Positions 16,269 to 27,678 of a stretch of DNA of 64,000 nt are shown piece by piece (positions within the stretch are counted from its first letter, which is position 1; the number at the start of each line of letters is the position of its first letter). The position numbers and the translations under genes were made by a program. Origin of the DNA: Curvibacter delicatus NBRC 14919 (GTDB taxonomy: Bacteria; Pseudomonadota; Gammaproteobacteria; Burkholderiales; Burkholderiaceae_C). The stretch spans positions 186,001 through 250,000 of the forward strand of contig NZ_BCWP01000001.1 in NCBI RefSeq assembly GCF_001592265.1, in the 5' to 3' direction. The notes beneath the pieces were generated by a model. The model did no database searches. It was not told where the DNA came from and worked only from the letters and a program-made list of their open reading frames with translations.

Positions 16269-18434
16269 TCAGAAGTTTTTCTTGGGAGTCGGGTTGAAGG
16301 TGCGCAGGCCGGCGCCGATCAGTTCGGGCGTGATGCCCAGGGCCCAGGCGGCGGCCACGGCGGCCATCACCATTTCGGGTTTCTCGGCTTTGGCCGGGGC
16401 CAGCGAGTCCAGCGGGACATGGCTCACCTCGTCCATGCCCTGGGCCAAGATGATCTGCCGTTCGCGCAGGAAGACGGCACGTTCACCGCTGGCGCGGTGT
16501 GTGGCGATGGCTGCGAGTTCCGAATCGAGGCCATAGAAGATGACCTTGCCGTCGCACAGTTCCGCCATTTCCACCACCTGCGGGTTGGCGGCATTGAGTA
16601 CGGCCGTGCCGCTGGGCAGCACGACATCGACTTGCGTACGCACCACGTTGTAAAGACGGTCGGCGTCGTCGATGTAGAAGTCAGACAGCTCGTCCAGATT
16701 GCCGAGGTCGGTGACGACACCAACCGTGCAGCGGTCATAGGCCAGTCCTTCGGACAGGATGGCGCGGTTGCTGTGCTCCAGCACGGCGGCTTCCACGGAG
16801 CGGTTGATCAACAGACGCTGGCCGGCTTCCCAGTGGATGCTGTCGGCACTGTCGACCTGGCGCGCGCCGAGGAAGAAACCGTCCTGGCAGGCCAGGCCTA
16901 CCTGGGTGCCGTTGATGTGCAGCAGCCAGGCGACCAGGCGCGCGATGCGCGTGGTGTGCTGGCTGCCGGTGATGCCGACGACCGGGATGCGGCCCTGATC
17001 GTCACCGGGGAACAGGTGGTCGACGATGGCCTGGCCCACCGGACGCGGCTGGCCTTCAGCCGGCTTGATGTGCATCAGCAGGCCCGGGCCGGCATTGACT
17101 TCAATGATGGCGCCGCCCTGTTCCTTGAGCGGGCGGCCGATATCTTCAGCCACCAAGTCGATGCCCGCGATGTCCAGCCCGACCACGCGGGCGGCCAGTG
17201 CGGCAGCCGACGCCACCTGGGGGTGCACCTGGTCTGTGACGTCGTAGGCCAGATCGCCCTGGCGTTTGACCAGGATGGTTCGGCCGGCTTCGGGTACCGA
17301 TTCGCCGGTCAGACCCTGGCGCTCCAGTTCGAGCTGCGCAATCGGCTCCTTGTCCAGAACCAGCGGCTCCAGCGGAAACTCTTCCTCGACACCGCAGCGC
17401 GGGTCGCTGTTGATCTGGCTCTCGATCAACTGGCGCACCGTGGAGCGGCCGTCGCCGGTGACGGTCTGCATCTTGCCGCGGGTGGCGGCGACGACACGCT
17501 TGCCGACCACCAGCAGGCGGTGGGCATCACCCCGGATGAATTTTTCCACCAGCACGCCGCTGCCTTCGGCGTCGGCGGCCACGTAGGCCTTTTCAATTTC
17601 GGCACGGGTATTGAGGTCGGTGAACACGCCGCGGCCATGGTTGGCGTCGGTCGGTTTGACGACCACCGGCAAGCCGATGTCCTGTGCAGCCTCCCAGGCG
17701 GCCTCGGCGCTGTCGACCTCCTGGCCCTCGGGCACCGGCACGCCGCAGGACTGCAGCAGGCCTTTGGTCATGTGCTTGTCGCTGGCGATGCTCTCGGCAA
17801 TGGCGCTGGTCTGGTCGGTCTCGGCGGTCCAGATGCGGTGCTGGCGTGTGCCGTAGCCCAACTGGACCAGGTTGCCGCCAGTCAGCCGGATGTGCGGAAT
17901 GCGGCGCTCGCTGGCCGCATCGACGATATGGGCCGTGCTCGGCCCCAGGCAGACCTTGTCGCACAGTTCGCGCAACTGGTTCACGGCGCCTGCCACGTCA
18001 TAAGGCCGGTCTTCGATTGCCGCCATCACCAGATCGCGGCCGGCCTCCAGTGCGGCCCGCCCCACGTCTTCCTGTCGGGTACGGAAAGCCAGCTTGTAGA
18101 TGCCGTGGGCCGAGGTCATGCGGGCCTTGCCGAAGCCGGTCTGCATGCCGGCCAGGTTCTGCAATTCCAGTACCACGTGTTCGAGGATGTGCGCGGCCCA
18201 GGTGCCTTCACGCAGGCGCATCAGGAAGCCGCCGGGTTCCCCCACGCCACAGCGGTGTTCCGCCAGGGTGGGCAGCATGGCCGTCAAACGCTCGTAGAAT
18301 CCAGGGATGGTGTTGGATGGGTAGTGTTCCAGCTCGCCGATGTCGACCCAGGCCTCGATCACCGGACGGTAGGTCCAGATGTTGGGGCCACGCAAATGGG
18401 TGATTCGCAGGAATTGAATATTTTTCGTTGTCAT
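16269..18434 (-). CDS. Second cyanophycin synthetase-like protein (CphA2/CphA-prime type)
   Basis: A 721-residue homologue of the downstream synthetase. The N-terminal and ATP-grasp domains are well conserved. In the Mur-ligase domain the P-loop is degenerate: GSQHTTR at 490-496 replaces GTNGKTT, so the ATP-binding lysine is missing. The protein stops where the Mur C-terminal subdomain would begin. This matches CphA2-type enzymes, which are thought to use a single ATP site and, in cyanobacteria, to join beta-Asp-Arg dipeptides. The ATG at 18434 is chosen over a TTG 21 bp upstream. Role here is inferred; it could also be structural or regulatory. Confidence 0.87.
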   Translation of the reverse strand: MTTKNIQFLRITHLRGPNIWTYRPVIEAWVDIGELEHYPSNTIPGFYERLTAMLPTLAEHRCGVGEPGGFLMRLREGTWAAHILEHVVLELQNLAGMQTGFGKARMTSAHGIYKLAFRTRQEDVGRAALEAGRDLVMAAIEDRPYDVAGAVNQLRELCDKVCLGPSTAHIVDAASERRIPHIRLTGGNLVQLGYGTRQHRIWTAETDQTSAIAESIASDKHMTKGLLQSCGVPVPEGQEVDSAEAAWEAAQDIGLPVVVKPTDANHGRGVFTDLNTRAEIEKAYVAADAEGSGVLVEKFIRGDAHRLLVVGKRVVAATRGKMQTVTGDGRSTVRQLIESQINSDPRCGVEEEFPLEPLVLDKEPIAQLELERQGLTGESVPEAGRTILVKRQGDLAYDVTDQVHPQVASAAALAARVVGLDIAGIDLVAEDIGRPLKEQGGAIIEVNAGPGLLMHIKPAEGQPRPVGQAIVDHLFPGDDQGRIPVVGITGSQHTTRIARLVAWLLHINGTQVGLACQDGFFLGARQVDSADSIHWEAGQRLLINRSVEAAVLEHSNRAILSEGLAYDRCTVGVVTDLGNLDELSDFYIDDADRLYNVVRTQVDVVLPSGTAVLNAANPQVVEMAELCDGKVIFYGLDSELAAIATHRASGERAVFLRERQIILAQGMDEVSHVPLDSLAPAKAEKPEMVMAAVAAAWALGITPELIGAGLRTFNPTPKKNF

Positions 18435-18632
18435 GAATCTAAGCAGGTCTGGCAATCAAGCGCCACGCGCGGCATTCTGGTTTGCATGAGCTGACCCTGG
18501 TCTTGGCACAGTCGTATTCCAACAATCACTTCAAAAAACGGCGCCCATCGTATATCGTCAAGTCAGTTGCACATCGCAAAAGACACAGGCACGGCAGCAA
18601 ACCACCCACCTGCACAAACCACTCTGGACTCC

Positions 18633-20936
18633 ATGACACACCCCAATTCAGCCGCCATCGAATTATCAATCAACGAGATCCCGGCTGATTGGCGTCAGGA
18701 GGCGCGGTCACTTCTCCAACCTGGAGAAAACGTTCTGGCCGTGCTGGAGGTTGACCTCGACACCCAACTTCGTTTCGTCCGCGGACTGGTGGCGGTGACC
18801 GACCGGCGCCTGTTCAGCCGCTCCCCGGGGGACGCCGGCTGGCAGACATGGGATTATCGGCCCGGTTTGGCCCTGAATCACCACGACCATGCGGGTGTGG
18901 GGCACCTGGACCTGACGGATGCCTCCGGCCTGTTGGCCAGTTGGCGCTTCACCCTGGGCCAGAACCTGCAGGCCATCCGGCTGTATGACCAGTTCCGCCT
19001 GCAGCTGGAAGGCCATCTCAGTGGCAGGCCTGTGGTGCAGCCTCCCGCACATGTCTGCCCCAGTTGCAAGGCCCCGTTGGCGCCGGATCAGGACGAATGC
19101 CCGATCTGCACCAAGGTCATCCATACCCCGCCGTCCACCTGGACCCTGTTCCGGCTCTGGCGCTTTGCCCGGCCCTACCGGGTCCAGCTGTTCTGGGGTT
19201 TTGTGTTGACCCTCTTGGGAACGGCGGCCAGCCTGGTGCCGCCTTACCTCACCATGCCGTTGATGGACGAGGTGCTGATTCCGTTCCAGAACGGGCAGAA
19301 GATCGACCCGATGCTGGTGGCGCTCTACCTGGGCGGCCTGCTCGGCTCGGCCTTGCTGGCCTGGGTGCTGACCTGGGCGCGTACCTACATCCTGGCGCTG
19401 GTGTCGGAGCGCATCGGTGCCGACCTGCGCACCACCACCTACGATCACCTGCTGAACCTTTCGCTTGAATATTTCGGTGGCAAACGCACCGGCGACCTGA
19501 TGGCCCGCATCGGCAGCGAGACCGACCGCATTTGCGTCTTCCTCTCGCTGCACCTGCTGGACTTCGCCACCGACGTGCTGATGCTGGCCATGACGGCCGC
19601 CATCCTGTTTTCCATCAACCCCTGGCTGGCCCTGGTGACGCTGCTGCCCTTGCCCATCATCATCTGGATGATCCATGCCGTGCGTGATCGCCTCAAGACC
19701 GGGTTCGAGAAGATCGACCGCGTCTGGTCCGAGGTCACCAGCGTGTTGGCCGACACCATTCCCGGCATCCGCGTGGTCAAGGCCTTCGCCCAGGAAAAGC
19801 GCGAGTCCAAGCGCTTCCATGATGCCAACCGCCACAACCTGGCGGTCAACGACAAGCTCAACCGCACCTGGTCGCTGTTCACGCCCAGCGTGTCCTTCCT
19901 GACCGAGGTCGGCCTGCTGGTGGTCTGGGCCTTCGGCGTCTGGCTGGTGGCACACGAGCAGATCACCGTGGGTGTGCTGACCGCCTTCATCGCCTACATC
20001 AGCCGCTTCTACGGCCGGCTCGACTCCATGAGCCGCATCGTGTCGTGGACCGAGAAATCCGCCTCGGCGGCCAAGCGCATCTTCGACATCCTCGACCACG
20101 TCTCCAGCGTGCCGGAGCCGACGCAGCCGGTGCATCTGGACCACGTGAAGGGTCGCATCGAGGTGCGCGACGTCGGCTTCCGCTACGGCAACCGCGAGGT
20201 CAACCGGGGCATCAACCTGACCATCGAACCTGGCCAGATGGTCGGCCTGGTCGGCCACAGCGGCTCCGGCAAGAGCACGCTGGTCAACCTGATCTGCCGC
20301 TTCTACGATGTGTCCGAGGGCAGCATCCGCGTCGACGGCGTCGATATTCGTGCGTTGCCGGTGGCCGAATACCGGCGCAACATCGGCCTGGTGCTGCAGG
20401 AGCCCTTCCTCTTCTTCGGCACCATTGCCGACAACATTGCCTACGGCCGTCCTGACGCCACACGCGAGGAAATCATTGCTGCCGCGCGTGCCGCCCACGC
20501 GCACGAGTTCATCCTGCGTTTGGCGCAGGGCTACGACTCCATGGTGGGTGAGCGCGGCCAAGGCTTGTCCGGCGGCGAGCGCCAGCGCATCTCGATCGCG
20601 CGCGCCCTGCTGATCGACCCGCGCATCCTGATCCTGGACGAGGCCACCGCCTCGGTCGACTCCGAGACCGAAAAAGAAATCCAGAAGGCGCTGGAAAACC
20701 TGGTGCAGGGCCGCACCACCATTGCCATTGCGCACCGCCTCTCCACCCTGCAGCGTGCCGACCGGCTGGTGGTGCTGGACCGCGGCCAAGTGGTGGAAGA
20801 GGGCACGCACGACGAACTGATGGCGCAAGAGGGGGCCTACTACGGCCTGTACCAGGCGCAGGCACGCAACATGGACGTGGACATAGACGATGCGGTGGAA
20901 TCAGCCGTCGGCGACAAGAAGGACGATGCCAAATGA
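18633..20936 (+). CDS. ABC exporter half-transporter with N-terminal zinc ribbon, cyanophycin-locus associated
   Basis: A 767-residue protein. Residues 1-140 are a soluble domain of unknown function, then comes a zinc-ribbon-like motif (C142-x2-C145, C156-x2-C159). An exporter-type membrane domain with about six helices follows (about 170-460), then a nucleotide-binding domain with Walker A GHSGSGKST (541-549), signature LSGGE near 645 and Walker B LILDEATAS. It should work as a homodimer. The ATG at 18633 is preferred over an upstream TTG. It is divergent from the cyanophycin synthetases and overlaps a DUF1854 gene by 4 bp. This pairing beside cphA recurs in Burkholderiales; the exported substrate is unknown. 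Confidence 0.85.
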   Translation: MTHPNSAAIELSINEIPADWRQEARSLLQPGENVLAVLEVDLDTQLRFVRGLVAVTDRRLFSRSPGDAGWQTWDYRPGLALNHHDHAGVGHLDLTDASGLLASWRFTLGQNLQAIRLYDQFRLQLEGHLSGRPVVQPPAHVCPSCKAPLAPDQDECPICTKVIHTPPSTWTLFRLWRFARPYRVQLFWGFVLTLLGTAASLVPPYLTMPLMDEVLIPFQNGQKIDPMLVALYLGGLLGSALLAWVLTWARTYILALVSERIGADLRTTTYDHLLNLSLEYFGGKRTGDLMARIGSETDRICVFLSLHLLDFATDVLMLAMTAAILFSINPWLALVTLLPLPIIIWMIHAVRDRLKTGFEKIDRVWSEVTSVLADTIPGIRVVKAFAQEKRESKRFHDANRHNLAVNDKLNRTWSLFTPSVSFLTEVGLLVVWAFGVWLVAHEQITVGVLTAFIAYISRFYGRLDSMSRIVSWTEKSASAAKRIFDILDHVSSVPEPTQPVHLDHVKGRIEVRDVGFRYGNREVNRGINLTIEPGQMVGLVGHSGSGKSTLVNLICRFYDVSEGSIRVDGVDIRALPVAEYRRNIGLVLQEPFLFFGTIADNIAYGRPDATREEIIAAARAAHAHEFILRLAQGYDSMVGERGQGLSGGERQRISIARALLIDPRILILDEATASVDSETEKEIQKALENLVQGRTTIAIAHRLSTLQRADRLVVLDRGQVVEEGTHDELMAQEGAYYGLYQAQARNMDVDIDDAVESAVGDKKDDAK

Positions 20937-21427
20937 ACACCAGCTCTAACCCTCAACTGGTGCCCAACGCTTTCGAACTCAGCCGCAACAGCTTCGGCAA
21001 GCTGGTGCTGACCACCCCCGACGGCCAGACACATGAAGACGTGGTGCCGGTGCGCGCCTTTCCGATCCAGTCGCCTGACCGTGGCATTTCCCTGCTCAAC
21101 AGCGAAGGGCATGAAGTGGCCTGGGTGGATGCCCTGGCCGATGTGCCGCAGCCGGCGCAGGGGCTGATTCGCGAAGCCCTCGGCGGGCGCGAGTTCATGC
21201 CTGAAATTCAGGCCATTCTGAGCGTGACCAGCTTTGCGACCCCCTGCACCTGGCAGGTGCTGACCGACCGCGGTGAAACGAATTTCGTGCTGCGCGGTGA
21301 CGAGGACATCCGCCGACTGGCCGGCAACACCTTGCTGGTGACCGACTCGCATGGCATCTATTTCCTGATTCGTGACCTGACGGCCTTGAGCCGTGACAGC
21401 CGCCGGATTCTCGACCGCTTCATGTAA
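20933..21427 (+). CDS. DUF1854 family protein, cyanophycin-locus associated
   Basis: A 164-residue DUF1854 protein without signal peptide or membrane segment. It starts inside the stop of the ABC exporter (4-bp overlap), so the two are translated together. Blocks such as [29 protein letters not shown] and the C-terminal [12 protein letters not shown] are characteristic. Function is unknown. Its constant position next to the exporter and the cyanophycin synthetases suggests a cytoplasmic partner of the exporter or of cyanophycin handling (inference). Confidence 0.85.
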   Translation: MNTSSNPQLVPNAFELSRNSFGKLVLTTPDGQTHEDVVPVRAFPIQSPDRGISLLNSEGHEVAWVDALADVPQPAQGLIREALGGREFMPEIQAILSVTSFATPCTWQVLTDRGETNFVLRGDEDIRRLAGNTLLVTDSHGIYFLIRDLTALSRDSRRILDRFM

Positions 21428-21464
21428 GCCGCCTTTCCCCTGTCCTGCCTTTGGATCCTGTTGT

Positions 21465-22337
21465 ATGAATCCCGTTCTTGACTATTCCGAGTCCATGCTG
21501 CGTGAGTTGGCGCAGGCTGATGTGACCCGCGCCTTGCAGGAAGATGTGGGCCAGGGCGACCTGACCGCCGGCCTGATTGATCCCACGCGCCAGGCGCGTG
21601 CCCGCGTGCTGGCACGTGAATCCGCCGTGATCTGCGGCGTACCCTGGGTCGAGGCCACACTGCGGGAGATGGTTCCCGAGGCCAAACTCACCTGGCATGT
21701 GCGCGACGGCCAGCGCTGCGCACCGGATCAGGTAGTGCTGGAAATCGCTGGCCCGGCCCGTGGTCTGCTCACGGCCGAACGCACCTTGCTCAACTTTTTG
21801 CAACTGCTCAGCGCCGTTGCTACCTACACGGCCACCTATGTGCAGGCCGTGCAAAGCGTGCCTGGCAACCGGGCGCAGATTGTTGACACGCGCAAGACAC
21901 TGCCAGGGCTGCGCCTGGCGCAGAAGTACGCCGTGTGCACCGGTGGCGGCACCAACCACCGCATCGGTCTGTATGACGCGGTGCTGATCAAGGAAAACCA
22001 CATTGCCGCGGCCGGCGGCGTGACCGCCGTATTGCAGCGTGCCGCAGCGGTGGCGCCCAGTGCCAAGTTCGTCGAGATCGAGGTCGAGACTTTGGCGCAG
22101 CTGGAGGAAGCCCTGGTTGCCGGCGCCACCATGGTGTTGCTCGACAACATGAGCCTGGATACGTTGCGCGAGGCTGTGCGTCTCAACGCCGGTCGCGCGA
22201 TTCTGGAGGTGTCGGGGGGCGTGAATTTGAGCACGGTGCGCGACATTGCCGCCACCGGAGTGGACCGCATCTCCATTGGCGCCCTGACCAAGGACGTCAA
22301 GGCGATTGATTTTTCCATGCGCTTCGAGGAATTGTGA
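21465..22337 (+). CDS. nadC: Nicotinate-nucleotide diphosphorylase (carboxylating), quinolinate phosphoribosyltransferase
   Basis: A 290-residue enzyme converting quinolinate and PRPP to nicotinate mononucleotide, CO2 and PPi in de novo NAD synthesis. The segment [10 protein letters not shown] (141-150) and [12 protein letters not shown] with H165-R166 form the quinolinate/PRPP site. The ATG at 21465 fits the family length. It overlaps nadA by one base (TGATG), so quinolinate synthesis and use are coupled. Confidence 0.96.
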   Translation: MNPVLDYSESMLRELAQADVTRALQEDVGQGDLTAGLIDPTRQARARVLARESAVICGVPWVEATLREMVPEAKLTWHVRDGQRCAPDQVVLEIAGPARGLLTAERTLLNFLQLLSAVATYTATYVQAVQSVPGNRAQIVDTRKTLPGLRLAQKYAVCTGGGTNHRIGLYDAVLIKENHIAAAGGVTAVLQRAAAVAPSAKFVEIEVETLAQLEEALVAGATMVLLDNMSLDTLREAVRLNAGRAILEVSGGVNLSTVRDIAATGVDRISIGALTKDVKAIDFSMRFEEL

Positions 22338-23443
22338 TGACTGCCCCTGCCAAGGTGATCGATGTCGAATACGAGCAACCGGCCTGTGCCACGCGCCACG
22401 CCTGGGCGCGTGTGCCGGTGGAGCCGGCGCCGGCCGAGCGCGCCGCGCTGAAAGACAAGATCCGTCGCCTGCTGAAAGAGAAAAACGCTGTCATGGTGTC
22501 GCACTACTATGTGCACCCCGACCTGCAGGACCTGGCCGAGGAAACCGGCGGCATCGTCAGCGACTCCCTCGAGATGGCACGTTTCGGCCGCGACCATGCC
22601 GCGCAGACGCTGGTGGTGTCGGGCGTGCGCTTCATGGGCGAGACGGCCAAGATCCTGTCGCCGGAAAAACGTATCCTCATGCCCGATCTGGATGCCACCT
22701 GCTCGCTCGATCTCGGCTGTCCGATCGACGAGTTCTCGGCCTTCTGCGACGCGCACCCTGACCGTACCGTGGTGGTCTATGCCAACACCAGCGCCGCCGT
22801 GAAGGCGCGTTCCGACTGGCTGGTGACTTCCAGCTGCGCGCTCGACATCGTGCGCGCACTCAAGGAGAAGGGGCAGAAAATCCTGTGGGCGCCCGACAAG
22901 CACCTGGGCGGTTACATCCAGCGTGAGACCGGCGCCGACATGGTGATGTGGAACGGCTCGTGCATCGTGCATGACGAATTCAAGGCCTTCGAGCTGGAAG
23001 AGCTGATGAAGGAGCATCCGAAGGCCAAGGTGCTGGTGCATCCGGAGTCGCCGGCCGAAGTCATCGCGTTGGCCGATGCCGTGGGTTCCACCTCCGGCAT
23101 CCTCAAGGCGGCGCACGACATGGATGCGCCCGAGTTCATCGTCGCCACCGACAAGGGCATGATGCACAAGCTGCGCACGCTCAACCCGGGCAAGACCTTC
23201 ATCGAAGCACCCACTGCCGGCAACAGCGCCACCTGCAAGAGCTGTGCGCACTGCCCCTGGATGGCCATGAACAGTCTGGCCGGCGTGGCGCAGGTACTGG
23301 AGAGCGGCGGCAATGAAATTCATGTCGATCCGGCGCTGATCCCACGTGCCCGTGTGCCGATCGACCGCATGCTGGCGTTCACCGCCGCCCTCAAGGCCGG
23401 CCAGCCGACCGGTGGGCTGGTGCCGAACATCGGGGCGGCGTAG
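22337..23443 (+). CDS. nadA: Quinolinate synthase A ([4Fe-4S])
   Basis: A 368-residue Fe-S enzyme condensing iminoaspartate (made by NadB) with dihydroxyacetone phosphate to quinolinate. The cluster cysteines are recognisable as C122 ([11 protein letters not shown]), C209 ([11 protein letters not shown]) and the C-terminal CKSCAHCPW group (C300, C303, C306). A GTG one codon upstream (22334) is an alternative start. A repeat and a terminator follow the gene. Confidence 0.95.
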   Translation: MTAPAKVIDVEYEQPACATRHAWARVPVEPAPAERAALKDKIRRLLKEKNAVMVSHYYVHPDLQDLAEETGGIVSDSLEMARFGRDHAAQTLVVSGVRFMGETAKILSPEKRILMPDLDATCSLDLGCPIDEFSAFCDAHPDRTVVVYANTSAAVKARSDWLVTSSCALDIVRALKEKGQKILWAPDKHLGGYIQRETGADMVMWNGSCIVHDEFKAFELEELMKEHPKAKVLVHPESPAEVIALADAVGSTSGILKAAHDMDAPEFIVATDKGMMHKLRTLNPGKTFIEAPTAGNSATCKSCAHCPWMAMNSLAGVAQVLESGGNEIHVDPALIPRARVPIDRMLAFTAALKAGQPTGGLVPNIGAA

Positions 23444-23450
23444 CGCTGGC

Positions 23451-23539
23451 ACACCCCCAGGCTGCGCGCACTGCGTGTCGCTTCGCCACCCCCCTTGCAG
23501 GGGGCGATGCCAGTGGCCCGGCGGAGCCGGTCCACGGCA
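23451..23539 (+). repeat. GC-rich intergenic repeat with hairpins, copy 2
   Basis: Contains a CCCCCCTTGCAGGGGG hairpin, then CAGTGGCCCGGC and GAGCCGGTCCACGGC, matching copy 1 at 8661. It lies just after the nadA stop and before a terminator. Confidence 0.75.
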
Positions 23540-23558
23540 TCTCCCGGTTGAAGCCACT

Positions 23559-23580
23559 GCCCGCGATGCGGGCTTCGTTT
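23559..23580 (+). terminator. Rho-independent terminator after nadA
   Basis: A 6-bp GC stem (GCCCGC / GCGGGC) with loop GAT is followed by TTCGTTTT. It ends at the stop codon of the convergent ald gene. Confidence 0.75.
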
Positions 23581-24695
23581 TAATCGAGCAACTGCTCTGC
23601 CGGTACGTACGCGTAACCGAGTTGCTGCGCCACCGCTTCGTGCGTGACATGACCCTGGGCGATGTTCAGGCCGTGGCGCAGGTGCGGGTCCTCACGCATG
23701 GCCTGTTGCCAGCCTTTGCCGGCCAGCGCCAGTGCGTGCGGCAGGGTGGCGTTGTTGAGGGCGAAGGTGGAGGTGCGGGCCACATTGCCCGGCATGTTGG
23801 CCACGCAGTAGTGCACCACGCCATCCACCACAAAGGTCGGATCGGCATGTGTGGTGGGATGCGAGGTCTCGAAGCAGCCGCCTTGGTCAATGGCCACGTC
23901 CACCATGACGGCGCCCTGCTTCATGCGCGAAACCAGTGCGCGCGAGACCAGCTTCGGCGCTGTGGCGCCAGTGACCAGTGCGCTGCCGATGACGAGCTCG
24001 GCGTCCAGCACGGACTGCTCGATGTTGTGTGCGCTGGCCAGCAGGGTGTGGATGCGGTTGCCGTAGAGCGCGTCGAGCGTGCGCAGCTTCTCCATGCTGC
24101 GGTTGAGTACGGTGACGCGAGCCCCCATGCCCACGGCCATCTGGACCGCGTTGGCGCCGACCGTGCCGGCACCCAGGATCACCACGTGCGCGGCCGGCAC
24201 ACCGGGCACGCCGCCCAGCAGCACGCCCATGCCGCCACGTGACTTCTCCAGATGCGTGGCGCCTGCCTGCACCGCCATGCGCCCGGCCACTTCGCTCATG
24301 GGCGCCAGCAGCGGCAGCGTGCGGTTGGGGCCGGTAATGGTTTCGTAGGCAATGCACACCGCGCCGGACTTCACCAGCGCTGCCGTGAGTGCGGCATCAG
24401 GTGCCAGGTGCAAGTAGGTGTAGAGGATCTGGCCCGGGCGCAGCATGGTCAATTCCTGCGCTTGCGGTTCCTTGACCTTGATGATCATCTCGGCCTGTGC
24501 AAACACGCTGGCGGCATCCGGGACCAGCGTGGCACCGGCAGCGCGGTAGTCCTCGTCGCTCAGCCCGATGGCGGCGCCGGCACCGCTTTGCACCCGTACC
24601 GAGTGGCCGTGCGCGCACAGCTCACGTACGCTGGCCGGTGTCAGGCCAACGCGGTACTCGTGGTTCTTGATTTCCTGGGGGACGCCGATCTGCAT
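23580..24695 (-). CDS. ald: Alanine dehydrogenase
   Basis: A 371-residue NAD-dependent enzyme interconverting L-alanine with pyruvate and ammonia. Visible: the N-terminal [20 protein letters not shown], catalytic lysine and histidine regions ([15 protein letters not shown]), the Rossmann loop [13 protein letters not shown] and [14 protein letters not shown]. It is the last gene of the minus-strand cofactor run, 57 bp after panC. Confidence 0.95.
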   Translation of the reverse strand: MQIGVPQEIKNHEYRVGLTPASVRELCAHGHSVRVQSGAGAAIGLSDEDYRAAGATLVPDAASVFAQAEMIIKVKEPQAQELTMLRPGQILYTYLHLAPDAALTAALVKSGAVCIAYETITGPNRTLPLLAPMSEVAGRMAVQAGATHLEKSRGGMGVLLGGVPGVPAAHVVILGAGTVGANAVQMAVGMGARVTVLNRSMEKLRTLDALYGNRIHTLLASAHNIEQSVLDAELVIGSALVTGATAPKLVSRALVSRMKQGAVMVDVAIDQGGCFETSHPTTHADPTFVVDGVVHYCVANMPGNVARTSTFALNNATLPHALALAGKGWQQAMREDPHLRHGLNIAQGHVTHEAVAQQLGYAYVPAEQLLD

Positions 24696-24752
24696 AGGGG
24701 TGCTCCTTGCGCGGGAATCGGCGTCAAGGTTACCCCAAATGGCGACAGAGAT

Positions 24753-25696
<944 letters not shown>

Positions 25697-25703
25697 ATCT
25701 TAT

Positions 25704-26591
25704 CTACCAAGCGTGTTGGGCATTCACCGGAAAGCGGCTTTCCTTGACGGCCTTGACATAGGCCTCCATGGCGCCGCGCACGCTGCCGGCGTCGGCCATG
25801 AAGTTGTGCACGAACTTCGGCATTTTGCCCAGGTTCATGCCCAGCATGTCGTGCAGCACCAACACCTGGCCGGCGCAGTCCACGCCGGCGCCGATGCCGA
25901 TGGTGGCGCAGTGCGGCAGCGCTCGGGTGAGCTCGGCCGACAAGGCCGCTGGCACCATTTCCAGCACCAGCAGGGTGGCACCGGCATCCTGCAATTCGAG
26001 CGCATGGCGTTTGAGCGTGGCGGCGGATTCCTCGGTCTTGCCCTGCACGCGGTAGCCGCCCAGGGCATGCACGGTCTGTGGCGTCAGGCCGAGGTGGGCG
26101 CAGACCGGAATGCCGCGTTCGACCAGGAAGCGCACCGTGTCGGCGGTCCAGCCGCCGCCTTCGAGCTTGACCATGTGGGCGCCGGCCTGCATCAGCACGG
26201 CGGCGCTGCGCAGGGCCTGTTCCTTCGACTCATGGTAGCTGCCGTAAGGCAGGTCACCGATGATCCAGGCCGTGCCCTGCACGCGGCGCACGCCGCGTGT
26301 CACGCTTTCCACGTGGTAGCGCATGGTCTCCAGTGTCACGCCAACGGTGCTGGAGAGGCCTTGGCACACCATGCCCAGTGAGTCGCCGACCAGGATGGTC
26401 TCCACCCCGGCGGCATCGGCCACGGCGGCGAAGGTGGCGTCGTAGGCAGTGAGCATGGTGATCTTCTCGCCGCGCGCATGCATTTCCAGCAGACGCGGCA
26501 GGCTGATCGGTTTGCGCGTGGCCGGCGCGGAGGCCGGCGGCAACGTGCCATAAGGAGAAGCGCTGTTTTGCGGGGCTGAGGTCGAGGTCAC
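25704..26591 (-). CDS. panB: 3-methyl-2-oxobutanoate hydroxymethyltransferase
   Basis: A 295-residue enzyme adding a hydroxymethyl group from methylene-tetrahydrofolate to alpha-ketoisovalerate, the first committed step to pantoate. Metal and substrate motifs are present: [39 protein letters not shown], and [15 protein letters not shown]. About 25 low-complexity residues (Ser/Ala/Pro) precede the core, so the true start could be slightly downstream. Confidence 0.96.
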   Translation of the reverse strand: MTSTSAPQNSASPYGTLPPASAPATRKPISLPRLLEMHARGEKITMLTAYDATFAAVADAAGVETILVGDSLGMVCQGLSSTVGVTLETMRYHVESVTRGVRRVQGTAWIIGDLPYGSYHESKEQALRSAAVLMQAGAHMVKLEGGGWTADTVRFLVERGIPVCAHLGLTPQTVHALGGYRVQGKTEESAATLKRHALELQDAGATLLVLEMVPAALSAELTRALPHCATIGIGAGVDCAGQVLVLHDMLGMNLGKMPKFVHNFMADAGSVRGAMEAYVKAVKESRFPVNAQHAW

Positions 26592-26633
26592 GGCGAGCTC
26601 CAGAAGTTTGCGCGAGTGTATTCGGCTGGCTGC

Positions 26634-27644
26634 TCAGGCTTCAGGCGTGCCGCGTTGCATGCCCAGCCGGTTGAGCAGGTCGATGTCGGCATCCGTGTCG
26701 GGGTTGCCAGTGGTCAGCAGCTTGTCGCCATAGAAGATGGAGTTCGCGCCCGCCAGGAAACACAGGGCCTGCACTGCATCGCCCATCTGCTGGCGGCCGG
26801 CCGACAGGCGAACGCGCGCCTTCGGCATGGTGATGCGGGCCACGGCGATGGTGCGCACGAACTCGAAGGGATCGAGCGGCGCCTGGTCGGCCAATGGCGT
26901 GCCTTCGACGCGCACCAGGTTGTTGATTGGCACCGACTCCGGATAGGGGTCGAGGTTGGCCAGTTCGGCGATCAGGCCGGCACGCTGGCGGTGGCTTTCG
27001 CCCATGCCGACGATGCCGCCGCTGCACACCTTGACGCCGGCGCCGCGCACGCGCGCCAGCGTGTCCAGGCGGTCCTGGTAGACACGGGTGCTGATGATGT
27101 CGCCATAAAAGTCGGGCGAGGTGTCGAGGTTGTGGTTGTAGTAGTCCAGGCCGGCGTCGCGCAGCTGTTCGGCATGGCCTTCCTTGAGCATGCCGAGGGT
27201 GGCACAGGTCTCCAGCCCCAATCCCTTGACGGCGCTGACCAGTTCGGCCACCTTCTCGATGTCACGGTCTTTCGGTTCGCGCCAGGCGGCGCCCATGCAA
27301 AAGCGTGTGGCGCCGGCGTCCTTGGCGCGGTTGGCAGCGAACAGCACTTCTTCCAGCTCCATCAGCTTGGAGGCCTTCACGCCGGTGTCGAACGAGGCCG
27401 ATTGCGGGCAATAGCCGCAATCCTCCGAGCAGCCGCCGGTCTTGACCGACAGCAGGGTGGCGAACTCGACCTGCGTCGGGTCGAAGTGTTCGCGGTGCAC
27501 TGTCTGCGCACGGAACAGCAGTTCGGGGAACGGCAGCTTGAACAGTGCCTCGATGGCTTCGACGCTCCAGCGCTCGGCCTTCGGCGTGGCCGCATGGGCG
27601 TGCGGGCGGTGCAAGGTGACGGTTTTTTCCTGGACGGTACTCAT
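26634..27644 (-). CDS. bioB: Biotin synthase
   Basis: A 336-residue radical SAM enzyme that inserts sulfur into dethiobiotin. The radical SAM cluster motif C72-x3-C76-x2-C79 ([13 protein letters not shown]) is intact, with the following [16 protein letters not shown] and RVRLSAGR segments. The ATG at 27644 is chosen; a longer frame to 27845 would overlap panD. No other bio gene is in the window, so bioB is detached from bioA/F/D here. Confidence 0.96.
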   Translation of the reverse strand: MSTVQEKTVTLHRPHAHAATPKAERWSVEAIEALFKLPFPELLFRAQTVHREHFDPTQVEFATLLSVKTGGCSEDCGYCPQSASFDTGVKASKLMELEEVLFAANRAKDAGATRFCMGAAWREPKDRDIEKVAELVSAVKGLGLETCATLGMLKEGHAEQLRDAGLDYYNHNLDTSPDFYGDIISTRVYQDRLDTLARVRGAGVKVCSGGIVGMGESHRQRAGLIAELANLDPYPESVPINNLVRVEGTPLADQAPLDPFEFVRTIAVARITMPKARVRLSAGRQQMGDAVQALCFLAGANSIFYGDKLLTTGNPDTDADIDLLNRLGMQRGTPEA

Positions 27645-27678
27645 ATGAAATGTCCTGTGGTCAATTGGGTCAGGGGAT

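Noticed and set aside
13721-18494. Very long open frames on the plus strand opposite both cyanophycin synthetases (858 and 755 codons)
   Set aside because: They mirror the real genes codon by codon; composition is His/Val/Gly-rich without recognisable domains. This is a by-product of high GC third positions, as for similar antisense frames opposite scpA, clsB, nadB and fdsA.
18505-18525. TTGGCACAGTCGTATT upstream of the ABC exporter as a sigma-54 promoter
   Set aside because: The -24 half is perfect but the required GC at -12 (GG-N10-GC) is missing; N10 is followed by TT.
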